A stretch of 64,000 nt of DNA, from positions 1 through 64,000 of the forward strand of contig JBGAUE010000007.1 in NCBI GenBank assembly GCA_044228795.1, given 5' to 3'. This stretch comes from M0108 sp044228795 (GTDB lineage: Bacteria > Pseudomonadota > Gammaproteobacteria > Chromatiales > Chromatiaceae). Made by a program: the position numbers and the translations under genes. Below the pieces are notes generated by a model, which did not search any database, was not told the origin of the DNA, and was given only the letters and a program-made list of their open reading frames with translations. Of the stretch, positions 8,490 to 16,909 are shown piece by piece. The number at the start of each line of letters is the position of its first letter. Position 1 is the first letter of the stretch.

Positions 8490-9923
8490 ATGAATGTCTA
8501 TCCGTTTCCCTTGTTGGTAGCGCTGGTGACGGCCCTGGTCACGCTGCCCTTCTATCTCGAGTTGAGCTGGCTGATCGGGGTCGGGCTATTCGCGCTGGTG
8601 TATGTAGCGATGGACCTGGAACGGCAGATGCGGACCAATCCCACTGCCCTGGCCTCGCTGCTCTTCATCACCGGCGGTCTGCAACTCATCCTCGCCCCCT
8701 GGCTGTCGCAGTTTTATCCGTACCAGGATCCCGCCAGTCAGATCCCCGCCAGCGCGATAGCGGGCTACATGGCCTACGCCGTGCCCCTGTGCCTGGCGAT
8801 GGGTCTGGGGCTGCTGGCAGGGCGTGGCTTTACCCCGCGCGGGTGGCGCGGTGGTCCGGCCCCCTTGACGGTGAACCTGGATCCGGTGACAGAAGGGGCG
8901 GTCTTGAGGCTCTTCTGGGCCACCTTGGGTCTGATGGTGGTCAACCCCTGGCTGCCGTTACCTGGGGTCCTGGCCTTCTTGGTGCTGCTGGTGGGCGAGA
9001 TTGCGCTGGTGTGCCCTTTGCTCCTGCTGTTGGGACGCCGGTCCTATTGGTGGAAGCTGGCCTTGCTACCCCTGGGCTGGAAGGCGATGGGGGCCATCGG
9101 CTCCACCTCGTTCCATAGCTTTATGCTGTGGTTTTTGATGTATCTGATGCTGTTCTGGTCGATCCGCTACCGGGGGCGAGGTTTTAAGTATGTGCTGCTG
9201 GGCGGGTTGGTCTTCGTGTTCATTTTTCAGCCCGCCAAGACCTATTTCCGGGAGCAGGGTAGCAGCGGTGTCCAAGGTTTTGCGTCCGTGCTCTGGAGCT
9301 ATGTTACCCATCCAGCGCGGGCCTATGACCAGGATGTTCTGGCGAAAACCCTGATGCGCCTGAATCAGGGCTGGATCGTCCATCGCGTCATGGTCTGGGT
9401 GCCGCAAAGCGAACCCTATGCCGGTTGGCGGATGCTGGCACGCCAGGCCACGGGGGTGCTGTTGCCCCGTTTCATCCTGCCGGACAAGTATCAGGTGGGC
9501 GGGGTCGAGTTCTTCGAGCAATACACGGGGCATCACTTGTATGGCGGGACGAGCATGGGCCTCGGCTATGCCGGGGAGTTCTACGCGGCCTTCGGGGGTC
9601 CTGGGGGGGTTCTGGCGGGATTCGTTTACAGTCTGATGCTGGGCCTGGCCTTGGAGCGGCTGAGGCGGGCGGCGTACGCCAATCCGCTGTGGTGGGCCTG
9701 GGGTCCCTTTATCTTTCTGGTGGCGATCAAGACGGAGGATACGGTCGGCAACGCCGTCAACTGGGCGGTGAAGGCCTTCGTGGTCGTCCTGCTGGTCCGC
9801 TATGCCTTCGCGCGCCTCTTTCGGCGCCGGTATCAGGCCAGGCAAGGGAGGGCGCTGGCGGGATCGCCCCTGTCGCCGCCCGGGATTCCGCCAGGGGCGG
9901 CGGCCCGGGTGCCGCCGCGGTGA
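8490..9923 (+). CDS. Wzy-like oligosaccharide repeat-unit polymerase (membrane)
   Basis: 477 residues, about eleven to twelve hydrophobic segments, with one large periplasmic loop after 'FIFQPAKTYFREQG'. The late sequence 'GTSMGLGYAGEFYAAFGGPGGVLAGFVYSLMLG' resembles the conserved C-terminal region of O-antigen/capsule polymerases of the Wzy or EpsG/oligosaccharide-repeat-unit type. Such proteins join lipid-linked repeat units in the periplasm. Sequence conservation in this class is poor, so the call rests on topology, length and position among glycosyltransferases. Its stop overlaps the next start as GTGA. Confidence 0.65.
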   Translation: MNVYPFPLLVALVTALVTLPFYLELSWLIGVGLFALVYVAMDLERQMRTNPTALASLLFITGGLQLILAPWLSQFYPYQDPASQIPASAIAGYMAYAVPLCLAMGLGLLAGRGFTPRGWRGGPAPLTVNLDPVTEGAVLRLFWATLGLMVVNPWLPLPGVLAFLVLLVGEIALVCPLLLLLGRRSYWWKLALLPLGWKAMGAIGSTSFHSFMLWFLMYLMLFWSIRYRGRGFKYVLLGGLVFVFIFQPAKTYFREQGSSGVQGFASVLWSYVTHPARAYDQDVLAKTLMRLNQGWIVHRVMVWVPQSEPYAGWRMLARQATGVLLPRFILPDKYQVGGVEFFEQYTGHHLYGGTSMGLGYAGEFYAAFGGPGGVLAGFVYSLMLGLALERLRRAAYANPLWWAWGPFIFLVAIKTEDTVGNAVNWAVKAFVVVLLVRYAFARLFRRRYQARQGRALAGSPLSPPGIPPGAAARVPPR

Positions 9924-11014
9924 GGGTGCAACTCTGGTCGCCGGGGCTGACCGGCTTCGGGGGGGGAGTCGGGGCCTTCAGTCTGGAGTTGGCCATGGGG
10001 CTGAGGGCGCTGGGTCATGAGGTTGACCTTGGCGGCCTGGTCGATCGCGGCGGCCCTTGGGGTGGGTTCGCGGTATTCGGGGCCGGGGCGGCTCCTGGCT
10101 GGGCGCGGCAGGCGATGTTCGCGGGCCAGTGTTGCGGGCGGGCGGGGCTGGATCAGCCCGAGGAGATCGTCTGCACCCATCTCAACCTGGGCCCGCTGGC
10201 GCTGGCGGGGCGGTGGCTGTGCGGGGCCAGGACGACGCTGGTCGCGCACGGCGTGGATGTGCATCCGGGCCTGTCGCGGTGGCGCCTGTGGGCGTTGCGG
10301 CGGGCAACGCGGCTGGTGGCAGTGAGTGCGTGGACGCGCCAGCGGTTGCTGGGCCTCGGCGGCATCGACGCGGGCCGGGTCCGGCTGTTGGCTAATACCT
10401 TCGACGAGACCCGCTTTCGGGTCGGCCCCCGGCCGGTGGGGCTGGCGTCGCACCTGGGCCTGGCGGCCGAGGAGCGGGTGATCCTGACGGTGGCGCGGCT
10501 AGATCCGAGCGAGGGCTATAAGGGTTATGACCGGGTGGTGATGGCCTTGCCGGAGGTCATCCGTGCCTGCGGGCCGGTGCGGTTTCTGGTCGTGGGGCGG
10601 GGGGCGGATGGCAAGCGATTGCGGGTCCTGGCCCGGGCCCTGGGGGTGGAGGATCGACTGCTGTTAGCCGGCTTCGTCCCCGACTCGGCGCTGCCCGATT
10701 ATTACCGGCTGGCGGATGTTTTTGCAATGCCGAGTACCGGCGAGGGATTTGGCATTGTCTTTCTGGAGGCGATGGCCTGCGGTACGCCGGTGTTGGCGGG
10801 GAACCGGGATGGCTCGGTGGATGCCCTGGATGGTGGGCGTCTGGGCGCCTTGGTGGATCCGCTGGCGGTGGATGCCATTGGCGCGGGCATCGCGCGGCTG
10901 TTGCGGGGCGAGGGTCCCGCGACCTGGTTTGATCGTGAGGCTTTGAGCGCGGCGGTGGGCCAGACTTTTGGCCGCAGGGCCTTTCGGGCGCGGGTGGGCG
11001 CTATCTTTGGCTGA
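9920..11014 (+). CDS. Glycosyltransferase family 4
   Basis: 364 residues from GTG 9920, which overlaps the polymerase stop; an in-frame extension to 9425 lies wholly inside the polymerase gene and is a shadow. N-terminal 'SPGLTGFGGGVGAFSLELAMGL' gives the GT4 glycine loop; 'LVAHGVDVHPGLS' and 'LVAVSAWTRQRL' are typical GT-B linker segments; the C-terminal domain has 'ILTVARLDPSEGYKGYDRV' and 'VFAMPSTGEGFGIVFLEAMACGTPVLAGNRDG' with the E-x7-E donor site. It should act at the cytoplasmic membrane in building the repeat unit. A stop and a second glycosyltransferase follow within 16 bases. Confidence 0.88.
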   Translation: MRVQLWSPGLTGFGGGVGAFSLELAMGLRALGHEVDLGGLVDRGGPWGGFAVFGAGAAPGWARQAMFAGQCCGRAGLDQPEEIVCTHLNLGPLALAGRWLCGARTTLVAHGVDVHPGLSRWRLWALRRATRLVAVSAWTRQRLLGLGGIDAGRVRLLANTFDETRFRVGPRPVGLASHLGLAAEERVILTVARLDPSEGYKGYDRVVMALPEVIRACGPVRFLVVGRGADGKRLRVLARALGVEDRLLLAGFVPDSALPDYYRLADVFAMPSTGEGFGIVFLEAMACGTPVLAGNRDGSVDALDGGRLGALVDPLAVDAIGAGIARLLRGEGPATWFDREALSAAVGQTFGRRAFRARVGAIFG

Positions 11015-11029
11015 GTGGGGCTGACCGGG

Positions 11030-12145
11030 ATGCGCGTTTTCCTGGCTGGGACCAGCTTCAAGCCTGCCTATGGTGGGCCGGCGCTGTCGGTGGCGCGTCT
11101 GGGTAGCGCCTTGGCGGTGGCGGGCGTCACGGTGGGTCTTTGGTCAGCGGACGGTTCGGTGAGCGCGATACCCGACCTGGCGGACACGAGCGGGCTGAAC
11201 CGGCTGGAGGGCGGCCTGGCGGCGGCGCTGCGGGCCTTCGGCCGGATGGACCTGATCCACGACAATGGTCTCTGGTTACCCCACAACCATCAACTGGCGG
11301 TGCTGGCGGGGCATCGGGGAGTGCCGCGCCTGGTGAGCACCCGCGGTATGCTGGAACCCTGGGCGCTGGCGCACAAGCGGTGGAAGAAGCGGCTGGCCTG
11401 GGCCCTCTATCAGCGCCACGATCTGTGCCGGGCGACCTGTCATCATGTGACTTCGACCCTGGAGGGGGAGCATCTGCGGGGCTTGGGTTTGGCGGTGCCG
11501 ATCCGGGTGGCTCCCAATGGGGTCGATGTGCCCGCGGCGGCGCCGGGTCCGGCGCTGGCGCGGATGGCCGGCGGATCCGCCGGGGGCCAGCGGGTGGCCT
11601 TGTTTCTGGGGAGGCTCTATCCCGTGAAGGGTCTGCCGATGCTGATCGACGCCTGGGCTCAGGTGCGTCCGGCGGGCTGGTGCTTGCGGATCCTGGGCCC
11701 GGATGAGGCCGGACATCGGCGTCAATTGGAGGAGCGGATCACCGAGCAGGGCCTGGCAGGGTGGGTGTCCCTGGTCGGGGCTGTCTATGGGGCGCAGAAG
11801 GCCAGCGCTTATGGGGATGCGGATCTCTTTGTGTTGCCGAGTTATTCGGAGAGTTTTGGCATGGCGGTGGGCGAGGCTTTGGCTCATGCTGTCCCGGTGT
11901 TGACCACGACGGCCGTCCCGTGGCCGGAATTGGCCGCGCGCGACTGTGGCTGGCGGGTGGAGCCGTCGGTGGCGGGGCTGGCGGCGGGGCTACGGGTGGC
12001 GACCGCACTGGAACCGGGTGTGCTGGCCGACATGGGACAACGCGGGCGGGCCTGGGTGACGGCGGAGTTGGCATGGGCGACCCAATCCCGGCGGATGTTA
12101 GAGATTTATGCCGCCATGCTGGGGCAAGGCACGGTGGCGAGGTGA
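11030..12145 (+). CDS. Glycosyltransferase family 4
   Basis: 371 residues from ATG 11030 (MRVFLAG); a GTG at 11015, directly after the upstream stop, would add five residues. It starts with the GT4 pattern 'SFKPAYGGPALSVARLGSAL', has 'DLIHDNGLWLPHNH' and 'LVSTRGMLEPWAL' (typical of family 4 enzymes in exopolysaccharide clusters), then 'ALFLGRLYPVKGLPMLIDAW' and 'DLFVLPSYSESFGMAVGEALAHAVPVLTTTAVPW'. The last motif holds the E-x7-E nucleotide-sugar site. Adjacent to another GT4 upstream and a carbamoyltransferase 4 bases downstream; probably one operon. Confidence 0.88.
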   Translation: MRVFLAGTSFKPAYGGPALSVARLGSALAVAGVTVGLWSADGSVSAIPDLADTSGLNRLEGGLAAALRAFGRMDLIHDNGLWLPHNHQLAVLAGHRGVPRLVSTRGMLEPWALAHKRWKKRLAWALYQRHDLCRATCHHVTSTLEGEHLRGLGLAVPIRVAPNGVDVPAAAPGPALARMAGGSAGGQRVALFLGRLYPVKGLPMLIDAWAQVRPAGWCLRILGPDEAGHRRQLEERITEQGLAGWVSLVGAVYGAQKASAYGDADLFVLPSYSESFGMAVGEALAHAVPVLTTTAVPWPELAARDCGWRVEPSVAGLAAGLRVATALEPGVLADMGQRGRAWVTAELAWATQSRRMLEIYAAMLGQGTVAR

Positions 12146-12149
12146 TGCG

Positions 12150-13907
12150 ATGTATGTCTTGGGGTTGAATGCCTATCACGGCGATGCCTCGGCCTGTTTG
12201 CTGCGTGACGGGATCATCATCGCGGCGGTGGAAGAGGAGCGCTTTAAGCGCGTCAAGCATTGGGCGGGGTTTCCCGCCGAGGCCGTGCGCTATTGCCTGG
12301 CGGAGGCCGGGATTGCCTTGGGTGACCTCGAGCATGTCGCGATTAACACCAATCCCCGGGCCAATCTGGCGAGAAAGATCGGCTATGCCCTTTATCGCCG
12401 GCCCGCACTGGGTGTGATCCTCGCCAGGCTCCGCAATCAGAGCCAGCGCTCCTCGGTCGAGGCGGAATTAGCGGCGGCTTGTCCGGGAGATCGCTACAGC
12501 GGCAGGGTCCATCGGGTTGAGCACCATCTGGCGCATCTGGCCTCGTGCTTTTATGGCTCGCCCTACCCGGAAGCGGTGGCGCTGTCCGTGGATGGGTTCG
12601 GTAACTTTGCCAGCACGGCTTGGGGGTTCGGCCAGGGGGCCGCATTGCGGATGGACGGGGAGGTCTTTTTTCCGCATTCACTGGGTATCTTCTACCAGGC
12701 CTTGACGCAGTATCTGGGTTTTCCGCATTACGGTGACGAATATAAGGTGATGGGCCTGGCACCCTACGGCAAGCCGGCCTATCTGGATGCCATGCGCCAG
12801 ATCGTGCGGCTGGTGGACGGTGGCGGTTTTCGGTTGGATCTGGGGTATTTCCGGCACCACCGGGAGGGGTTCGAATACGAGTGGGCGGGTGGCGCACCTC
12901 TCGTGGGTCGTCTCTATACCGAGCGGCTGGAGGCCCTGTTGGGACCCGCGCGGGGTCAGGACGAGCCGATGACCGAGCGCTTTAGGGATATCGCGCACTC
13001 GGTGCAAGCCCTGTATGAGGAGGCCTTCTTCCACCTGCTGGCGCATTTGCACGAACGCTACCACTGCGACCGCTTGACCCTGGCGGGCGGCTGCGGAATG
13101 AATTCAGTGGCCAATGGCAAGATTTACCGGCGCTCGCCCTTTCGTGAGATCTATGTGCAAGCGGCAGCGGGCGACGCGGGCGGGGCCTTGGGGGCTGCCT
13201 ATGTGGTTACGGGTCGCGTGGGTGACGGTTCGCGGCCGGCGGCGATGGCGCATGCCTTTTGGGGGCCCTCCTTTACGGACGTTGCGTTTGGCGCTCTGCT
13301 TGCCGGACAGTCCGCGGCCTTGTCCGCCCAAGGTTGCTGGGTGCGGCGTGCCCCGGATGAGGCCACGCTGTGCCGGGAAACAGCGGCGGCGGTAGCGGCG
13401 GGCAAGGTGGTGGGTTGGTTTCAGGGACGTATGGAGTGGGGGCCGCGGGCCTTAGGTCATCGCTCGATCGTCTGCGATCCGCGCCGGGCCGATATGAAGG
13501 ACATCCTGAATCTCAAGGTCAAGCGGCGCGAGTCGTTTCGCCCCTTCGCACCCTCAATCCTGCGCGAGCAGGTAGCGGCGTGGTTTGAGGAGGATGACGA
13601 TGTGCCTTTCATGATGCAGGTCTTCCAGATCCGTGAGGAGCGGCGGGCGCAGATTCCGGCGGTAACGCACGTGGATGGTTCGGGTCGGCTGCATACGGTG
13701 GATCGCGAGACGAATCCCAGGTATTACGCGCTGATCGAGGCTTTCGAGCAATTGACCGGGGTGCCGATGGTCTTGAATACCTCCTTCAATGAGAATGAGC
13801 CGGTGGTCTGCCGGCCCGAGGAGGCGCTGGATTGCTTCCTGCGGACCCGGATGGATTGGTTGGTGTTAGGCGATTTTGTCGTGGTGCGCGAGGAGATGAC
13901 CGCTTGA
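12150..13907 (+). CDS. Carbamoyltransferase, NodU/CmcH family
   Basis: 585 residues from ATG 12150. N-terminal Kae1/ASKHA-type domain: 'LGLNAYHGDASACLLRDG', 'AAVEEERFKRVKHWAGFP', the metal-binding pair 'VEHHLAHLASCF', 'LSVDGFGNFAST' and 'EYKVMGLAPYGKP'. C-terminal Carbam_trans_C domain: 'RMEWGPRALGHRSIVCDP', 'RESFRPFAPSILRE' and 'LNTSFNENEPVVCRPEEAL'. The family makes carbamoyl-adenylate from carbamoyl phosphate and ATP, then carbamoylates a hydroxyl, for example on a Nod-factor or cephem sugar. Here it probably decorates the repeat unit. A broken relative lies at 32478-36289. Its stop overlaps the next start (TTGA). Confidence 0.9.
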   Translation: MYVLGLNAYHGDASACLLRDGIIIAAVEEERFKRVKHWAGFPAEAVRYCLAEAGIALGDLEHVAINTNPRANLARKIGYALYRRPALGVILARLRNQSQRSSVEAELAAACPGDRYSGRVHRVEHHLAHLASCFYGSPYPEAVALSVDGFGNFASTAWGFGQGAALRMDGEVFFPHSLGIFYQALTQYLGFPHYGDEYKVMGLAPYGKPAYLDAMRQIVRLVDGGGFRLDLGYFRHHREGFEYEWAGGAPLVGRLYTERLEALLGPARGQDEPMTERFRDIAHSVQALYEEAFFHLLAHLHERYHCDRLTLAGGCGMNSVANGKIYRRSPFREIYVQAAAGDAGGALGAAYVVTGRVGDGSRPAAMAHAFWGPSFTDVAFGALLAGQSAALSAQGCWVRRAPDEATLCRETAAAVAAGKVVGWFQGRMEWGPRALGHRSIVCDPRRADMKDILNLKVKRRESFRPFAPSILREQVAAWFEEDDDVPFMMQVFQIREERRAQIPAVTHVDGSGRLHTVDRETNPRYYALIEAFEQLTGVPMVLNTSFNENEPVVCRPEEALDCFLRTRMDWLVLGDFVVVREEMTA

Positions 13908-14899
13908 ATCAGCTAGCCTGTGTAACCGGGGCCGGTGGCTTCATCGGCAGCCATCTGGTGGAGGCCTTGATCGCCACAGGATGGCGGGTCAGGGCCTTGG
14001 TGCATTACAACAGTCGCTCTCATGACGGCTGGCTCGAAACGGTTGCCCAAGACACGCACCCTGGGGCGCCGGCGGCGTTGGAGATCGTAAGGGGCGATGT
14101 TGCCGATCCATTTCAGATGCGTGAACTGGTCGCGGGGTGTGATCTGGTCTTCCACCTCGCTGCCCTGATCGGTATCCCCTATTCCTATGTCGCGCCGGCG
14201 TCCTATGTCCAGACCAACCTGGTCGGCACCCTCAATCTTGCCGAGGCCGCGCTGCAGGCTGGGGTGAAGCGCTTTATCCACACCTCGACCAGCGAGACCT
14301 ATGGCACCGCCCTCTATACACCCATGGATGAGTCGCACCCGCTGCAGGCCCAGTCGCCCTATGCGGCATCCAAGATCGCCGCCGATAAGATGATTGAAAG
14401 CTTTACGCGCTCCTTTGGTCTGCCCGCGATCACGGTCAGACCCTTTAACACCTATGGTCCCCGTCAATCGACGCGGGCCGTGATCCCGACCATCATCACT
14501 CAGGCGCTCCATGGCAAGGTCATCCGGTTGGGATCGCTCAGTCCGGTGCGCGATCTGACTTACGTCGGCGATACGGTCGCGGGCTTTCTGGCGGCTGCCG
14601 GGGCCCCCGCCGCGGCCAATGGCACGGTCGTCAATCTCGGCACCGGCACGGGCGTTTGCATTGGCGACTTGGCCAAGACCATCTTCGAGATCCTGGGGGG
14701 GTCATTCGAGATCCGTACCGAGGAGGCGCGCCAACGTCCTGCCCTCAGCGAGGTGATGGAGCTCATCAGCGACAACAGCCGGGCGCGTGCCAGCCTGGGC
14801 TGGTCACCGCGGGTGGCACTCCGTCAGGGCCTGGAGCAGACCATCGCCTGGGTCGATGCCCATCGGGGCGCATTCAAGTCCGGTCAGTACGCCGTATGA
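13904..14899 (+). CDS. NAD-dependent sugar-nucleotide 4,6-dehydratase/epimerase, LegB-like
   Basis: 331 residues if started at TTG 13904, which overlaps the previous stop; 'LNQLACVTGAGGFIGSH' then forms the N-terminus and no ATG fits better. Extended SDR: GxxGxxG 'GAGGFIG', catalytic 'TSTSETYGT' and Y-x3-K in 'SPYAASKIAADK', then 'RPFNTYGPRQSTRAVIPTIITQ' and 'SLSPVRDLTYVGDTV'. The long 'VHYNSRSHDGWLE' insertion and the 'ALIGIPYSY' loop resemble the LegB group, configuration-retaining UDP-GlcNAc 4,6-dehydratases of legionaminic-type pathways. The nucleotidyltransferase and aminotransferase that follow support an amino-deoxysugar pathway. Exact substrate is inference. Confidence 0.85.
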   Translation: MNQLACVTGAGGFIGSHLVEALIATGWRVRALVHYNSRSHDGWLETVAQDTHPGAPAALEIVRGDVADPFQMRELVAGCDLVFHLAALIGIPYSYVAPASYVQTNLVGTLNLAEAALQAGVKRFIHTSTSETYGTALYTPMDESHPLQAQSPYAASKIAADKMIESFTRSFGLPAITVRPFNTYGPRQSTRAVIPTIITQALHGKVIRLGSLSPVRDLTYVGDTVAGFLAAAGAPAAANGTVVNLGTGTGVCIGDLAKTIFEILGGSFEIRTEEARQRPALSEVMELISDNSRARASLGWSPRVALRQGLEQTIAWVDAHRGAFKSGQYAV

Positions 14900-14909
14900 G
14901 GAGCCGATT

Positions 14910-15626
14910 GTGAAAGCCGTGATTCTCGCCGGTGGTAAGGGTACCCGGCTCGCCCCCTTTACCAGTGTGCTGCCGAAGCCTCTCGTCCCGGTCGGAGAGA
15001 TGCCGATTCTGGAAATCGTGGTTCGCCAGTTGATCGCCGCTGGTTGCGAGGAGATCGTCATTACCCTCGGGCACCTCGGCGAGCTGATCCGGGCCTTTTT
15101 CATGGCGCACAAGACCTTAACCGCGCAGGCTCACATCACTTTTGTCGATGAGGAGGAGCCGACCGGTACCGCGGGGTCGCTCACCCTGGTGCCGGGTCTG
15201 GATACCACCTTTCTGGCCATGAACGGGGACATCCTGACGACGCTGGATTACGCCGGGCTGATGGCCTGTCATCGCGACTCGGGGGCCGCGCTGACCATTG
15301 CCGGCTATACCAAGGAGGTTCAGATCGATTTGGGGGTACTGGTGCTGGACGACAGCGGCATCCGGGTGCGGGGCTATATCGAGAAGCCGCGTTTTACCTA
15401 CCCGGTCAGCATGGGTGTCTATATCTACGAGCCGCGGGTGCTCGACTATATCCCCCGGGGTTGCTATTTCGATTTTCCGACCCTGGTCCTGCGGTTACTG
15501 GAAGCTGGCGAGCCCGTAGCCTGTTACCCCAGCCATGACCGGTGGCTCGACATCGGCCGACCCGAGGATCATGCCGAGGCGCAACGCATCTTCGAGGCGC
15601 ACCGGGCGGAATTTGGCATTGCTTAA
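14910..15626 (+). CDS. Sugar-phosphate nucleotidyltransferase
   Basis: 238 residues from GTG 14910, preceded by a GAGGAG ribosome-binding site at 14898-14903. 'VKAVILAGGKGTRLAPFTSVLPKPLVPVGEMPILEIV' is the classic NTP-transferase signature with the GxGxRL loop and the PKP lysine; 'FLAMNGDILTTLDY' contains the metal-binding Asp, and 'YIEKPRFTYPVSMGVYIYEPRVLDYIP' closes the active site. It joins a sugar 1-phosphate to an NTP, releasing pyrophosphate. Sitting between a LegB-like dehydratase and a DegT aminotransferase, it should feed the same activated sugar. Which nucleotide it uses is not readable from the sequence. Confidence 0.87.
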   Translation: MKAVILAGGKGTRLAPFTSVLPKPLVPVGEMPILEIVVRQLIAAGCEEIVITLGHLGELIRAFFMAHKTLTAQAHITFVDEEEPTGTAGSLTLVPGLDTTFLAMNGDILTTLDYAGLMACHRDSGAALTIAGYTKEVQIDLGVLVLDDSGIRVRGYIEKPRFTYPVSMGVYIYEPRVLDYIPRGCYFDFPTLVLRLLEAGEPVACYPSHDRWLDIGRPEDHAEAQRIFEAHRAEFGIA

Positions 15627-15666
15627 GTCGAGACACGGTGAAGCATCATTAATCAGGGGCCAGCCC

Positions 15667-16860
15667 ATGTCGTGGAAGATTGCACTGAGTGTGCCGCAAC
15701 TCGGTCCCGAAGAGACCGCCGCCGTTCAACGAGTCCTGGCGTCCACCTGGCTCACCATGGGAGAGGAGACCCAAGCCTTCGAGGGTGAGTTTGCCCGGTT
15801 CCTGGGTGTACAGCACGCGATTGCCTGTGCCAGTGGGACCGCTGCGCTGCATCTCGCCATGCTGGCGCTGGGTATCGGACCGGGGTCCCGGGTGATTCAA
15901 CCGGCCGTCAACTTCGTGGCCGCGGCCAATATGACCATGGCCTGTGGGGCGACTCCGGTCTTTGCGGATATCCTGGGCTTGGATGAGCCCACCCTCTCGC
16001 CCCGGGAGCTTGCGGCCTGTCTTGCCGCCCCCGCCGAGGCTGGGGCGACGGCTGCGTCCGTTCCGACCGCCTTGATCCTGATGCACTATGGCGGCTATCC
16101 CTGTCGGATGGATGAAATCCTCGACCTCTGCGGTGCCCGGGGGGTGCCCGTGATCGAGGATGCCTGTCATAGCCCTGGCGGGCATTTCCAGGGTACGAAG
16201 GCCCGGACGCGCCGCTTGGGAAGCCTCGGCGAGATTGGCTGTTTCTCCTTTTTCAGCAATAAAAATCTCGCGACGGGTGAAGGTGGCATGGTGGTGACCG
16301 ATCGCGACGACCTGGCTGCGACCATCCGCTCCTTGCGTTCTCATGGCATGACGTCCCTGACCTGGGACCGGGACCGCGGTCATGCCGCCACCTACGACGT
16401 CACCGCCCATGGCTTCAACTACCGGATCGATGAGTTGAGAAGTGCCATCGGCCGCGAACAGTTACGTAAGCTCGCCGCCGGTAACCAGCGCCGTCGCGAC
16501 TTGACCCGGGCCTATTGGGAGGCCCTGGCGCCTCTTGAGGAGCGGGGTTGGGTCCTGCCCTTCCGATCACGCTTTGCGGATGGGGCCTTGGAGCAGAGCG
16601 CTTGCCATCTCGTCACCCTGGTGGCACCCGACCCGGTGATCCGTTGGCAGGCCGCTGACCGGCTACGCGCGGCGGGCATCCAGAGCAGCCTGCATTACCC
16701 GCTGGTACCCGGCCTCAGTGCCTTCGCGAGCCAGGCTAGCCCGCACCCCCTGCCGCTGGCAACCGCCTATGCCGCATGCACCCTCACCTTGCCCCTCTAC
16801 CCCGCCCTGAGCACGGAACAAGTGGCTGAGGTGACGCGGATCCTGGTCGAGTGCGCATAA
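15667..16860 (+). CDS. DegT/DnrJ/EryC1-family sugar aminotransferase
   Basis: 397 residues from ATG 15667 (earlier in-frame sequence runs into the preceding gene). PLP fold-type I: 'CASGTAALHLAMLALGIGPGSRVI' near residues 54-77, 'VIEDACHSPGG' with D165, and the Schiff-base lysine K199 in 'CFSFFSNKNLATGEGG'; 'GFNYRIDELRSAIGREQLRKL' is the usual C-terminal-domain entry. It aminates a keto-sugar nucleotide with glutamate. Position after the dehydratase and nucleotidyltransferase suggests a 4-amino sugar as in legionaminic-type or bacillosamine-type routes. It differs strongly from the WecE at 6212, so the cluster can make two amino sugars. Confidence 0.88.
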   Translation: MSWKIALSVPQLGPEETAAVQRVLASTWLTMGEETQAFEGEFARFLGVQHAIACASGTAALHLAMLALGIGPGSRVIQPAVNFVAAANMTMACGATPVFADILGLDEPTLSPRELAACLAAPAEAGATAASVPTALILMHYGGYPCRMDEILDLCGARGVPVIEDACHSPGGHFQGTKARTRRLGSLGEIGCFSFFSNKNLATGEGGMVVTDRDDLAATIRSLRSHGMTSLTWDRDRGHAATYDVTAHGFNYRIDELRSAIGREQLRKLAAGNQRRRDLTRAYWEALAPLEERGWVLPFRSRFADGALEQSACHLVTLVAPDPVIRWQAADRLRAAGIQSSLHYPLVPGLSAFASQASPHPLPLATAYAACTLTLPLYPALSTEQVAEVTRILVECA

Positions 16861-16909
16861 CGCGATGTTTGACTATCTGACAAATTCTCTTTTTGGTTGA
16901 TGTAATCCG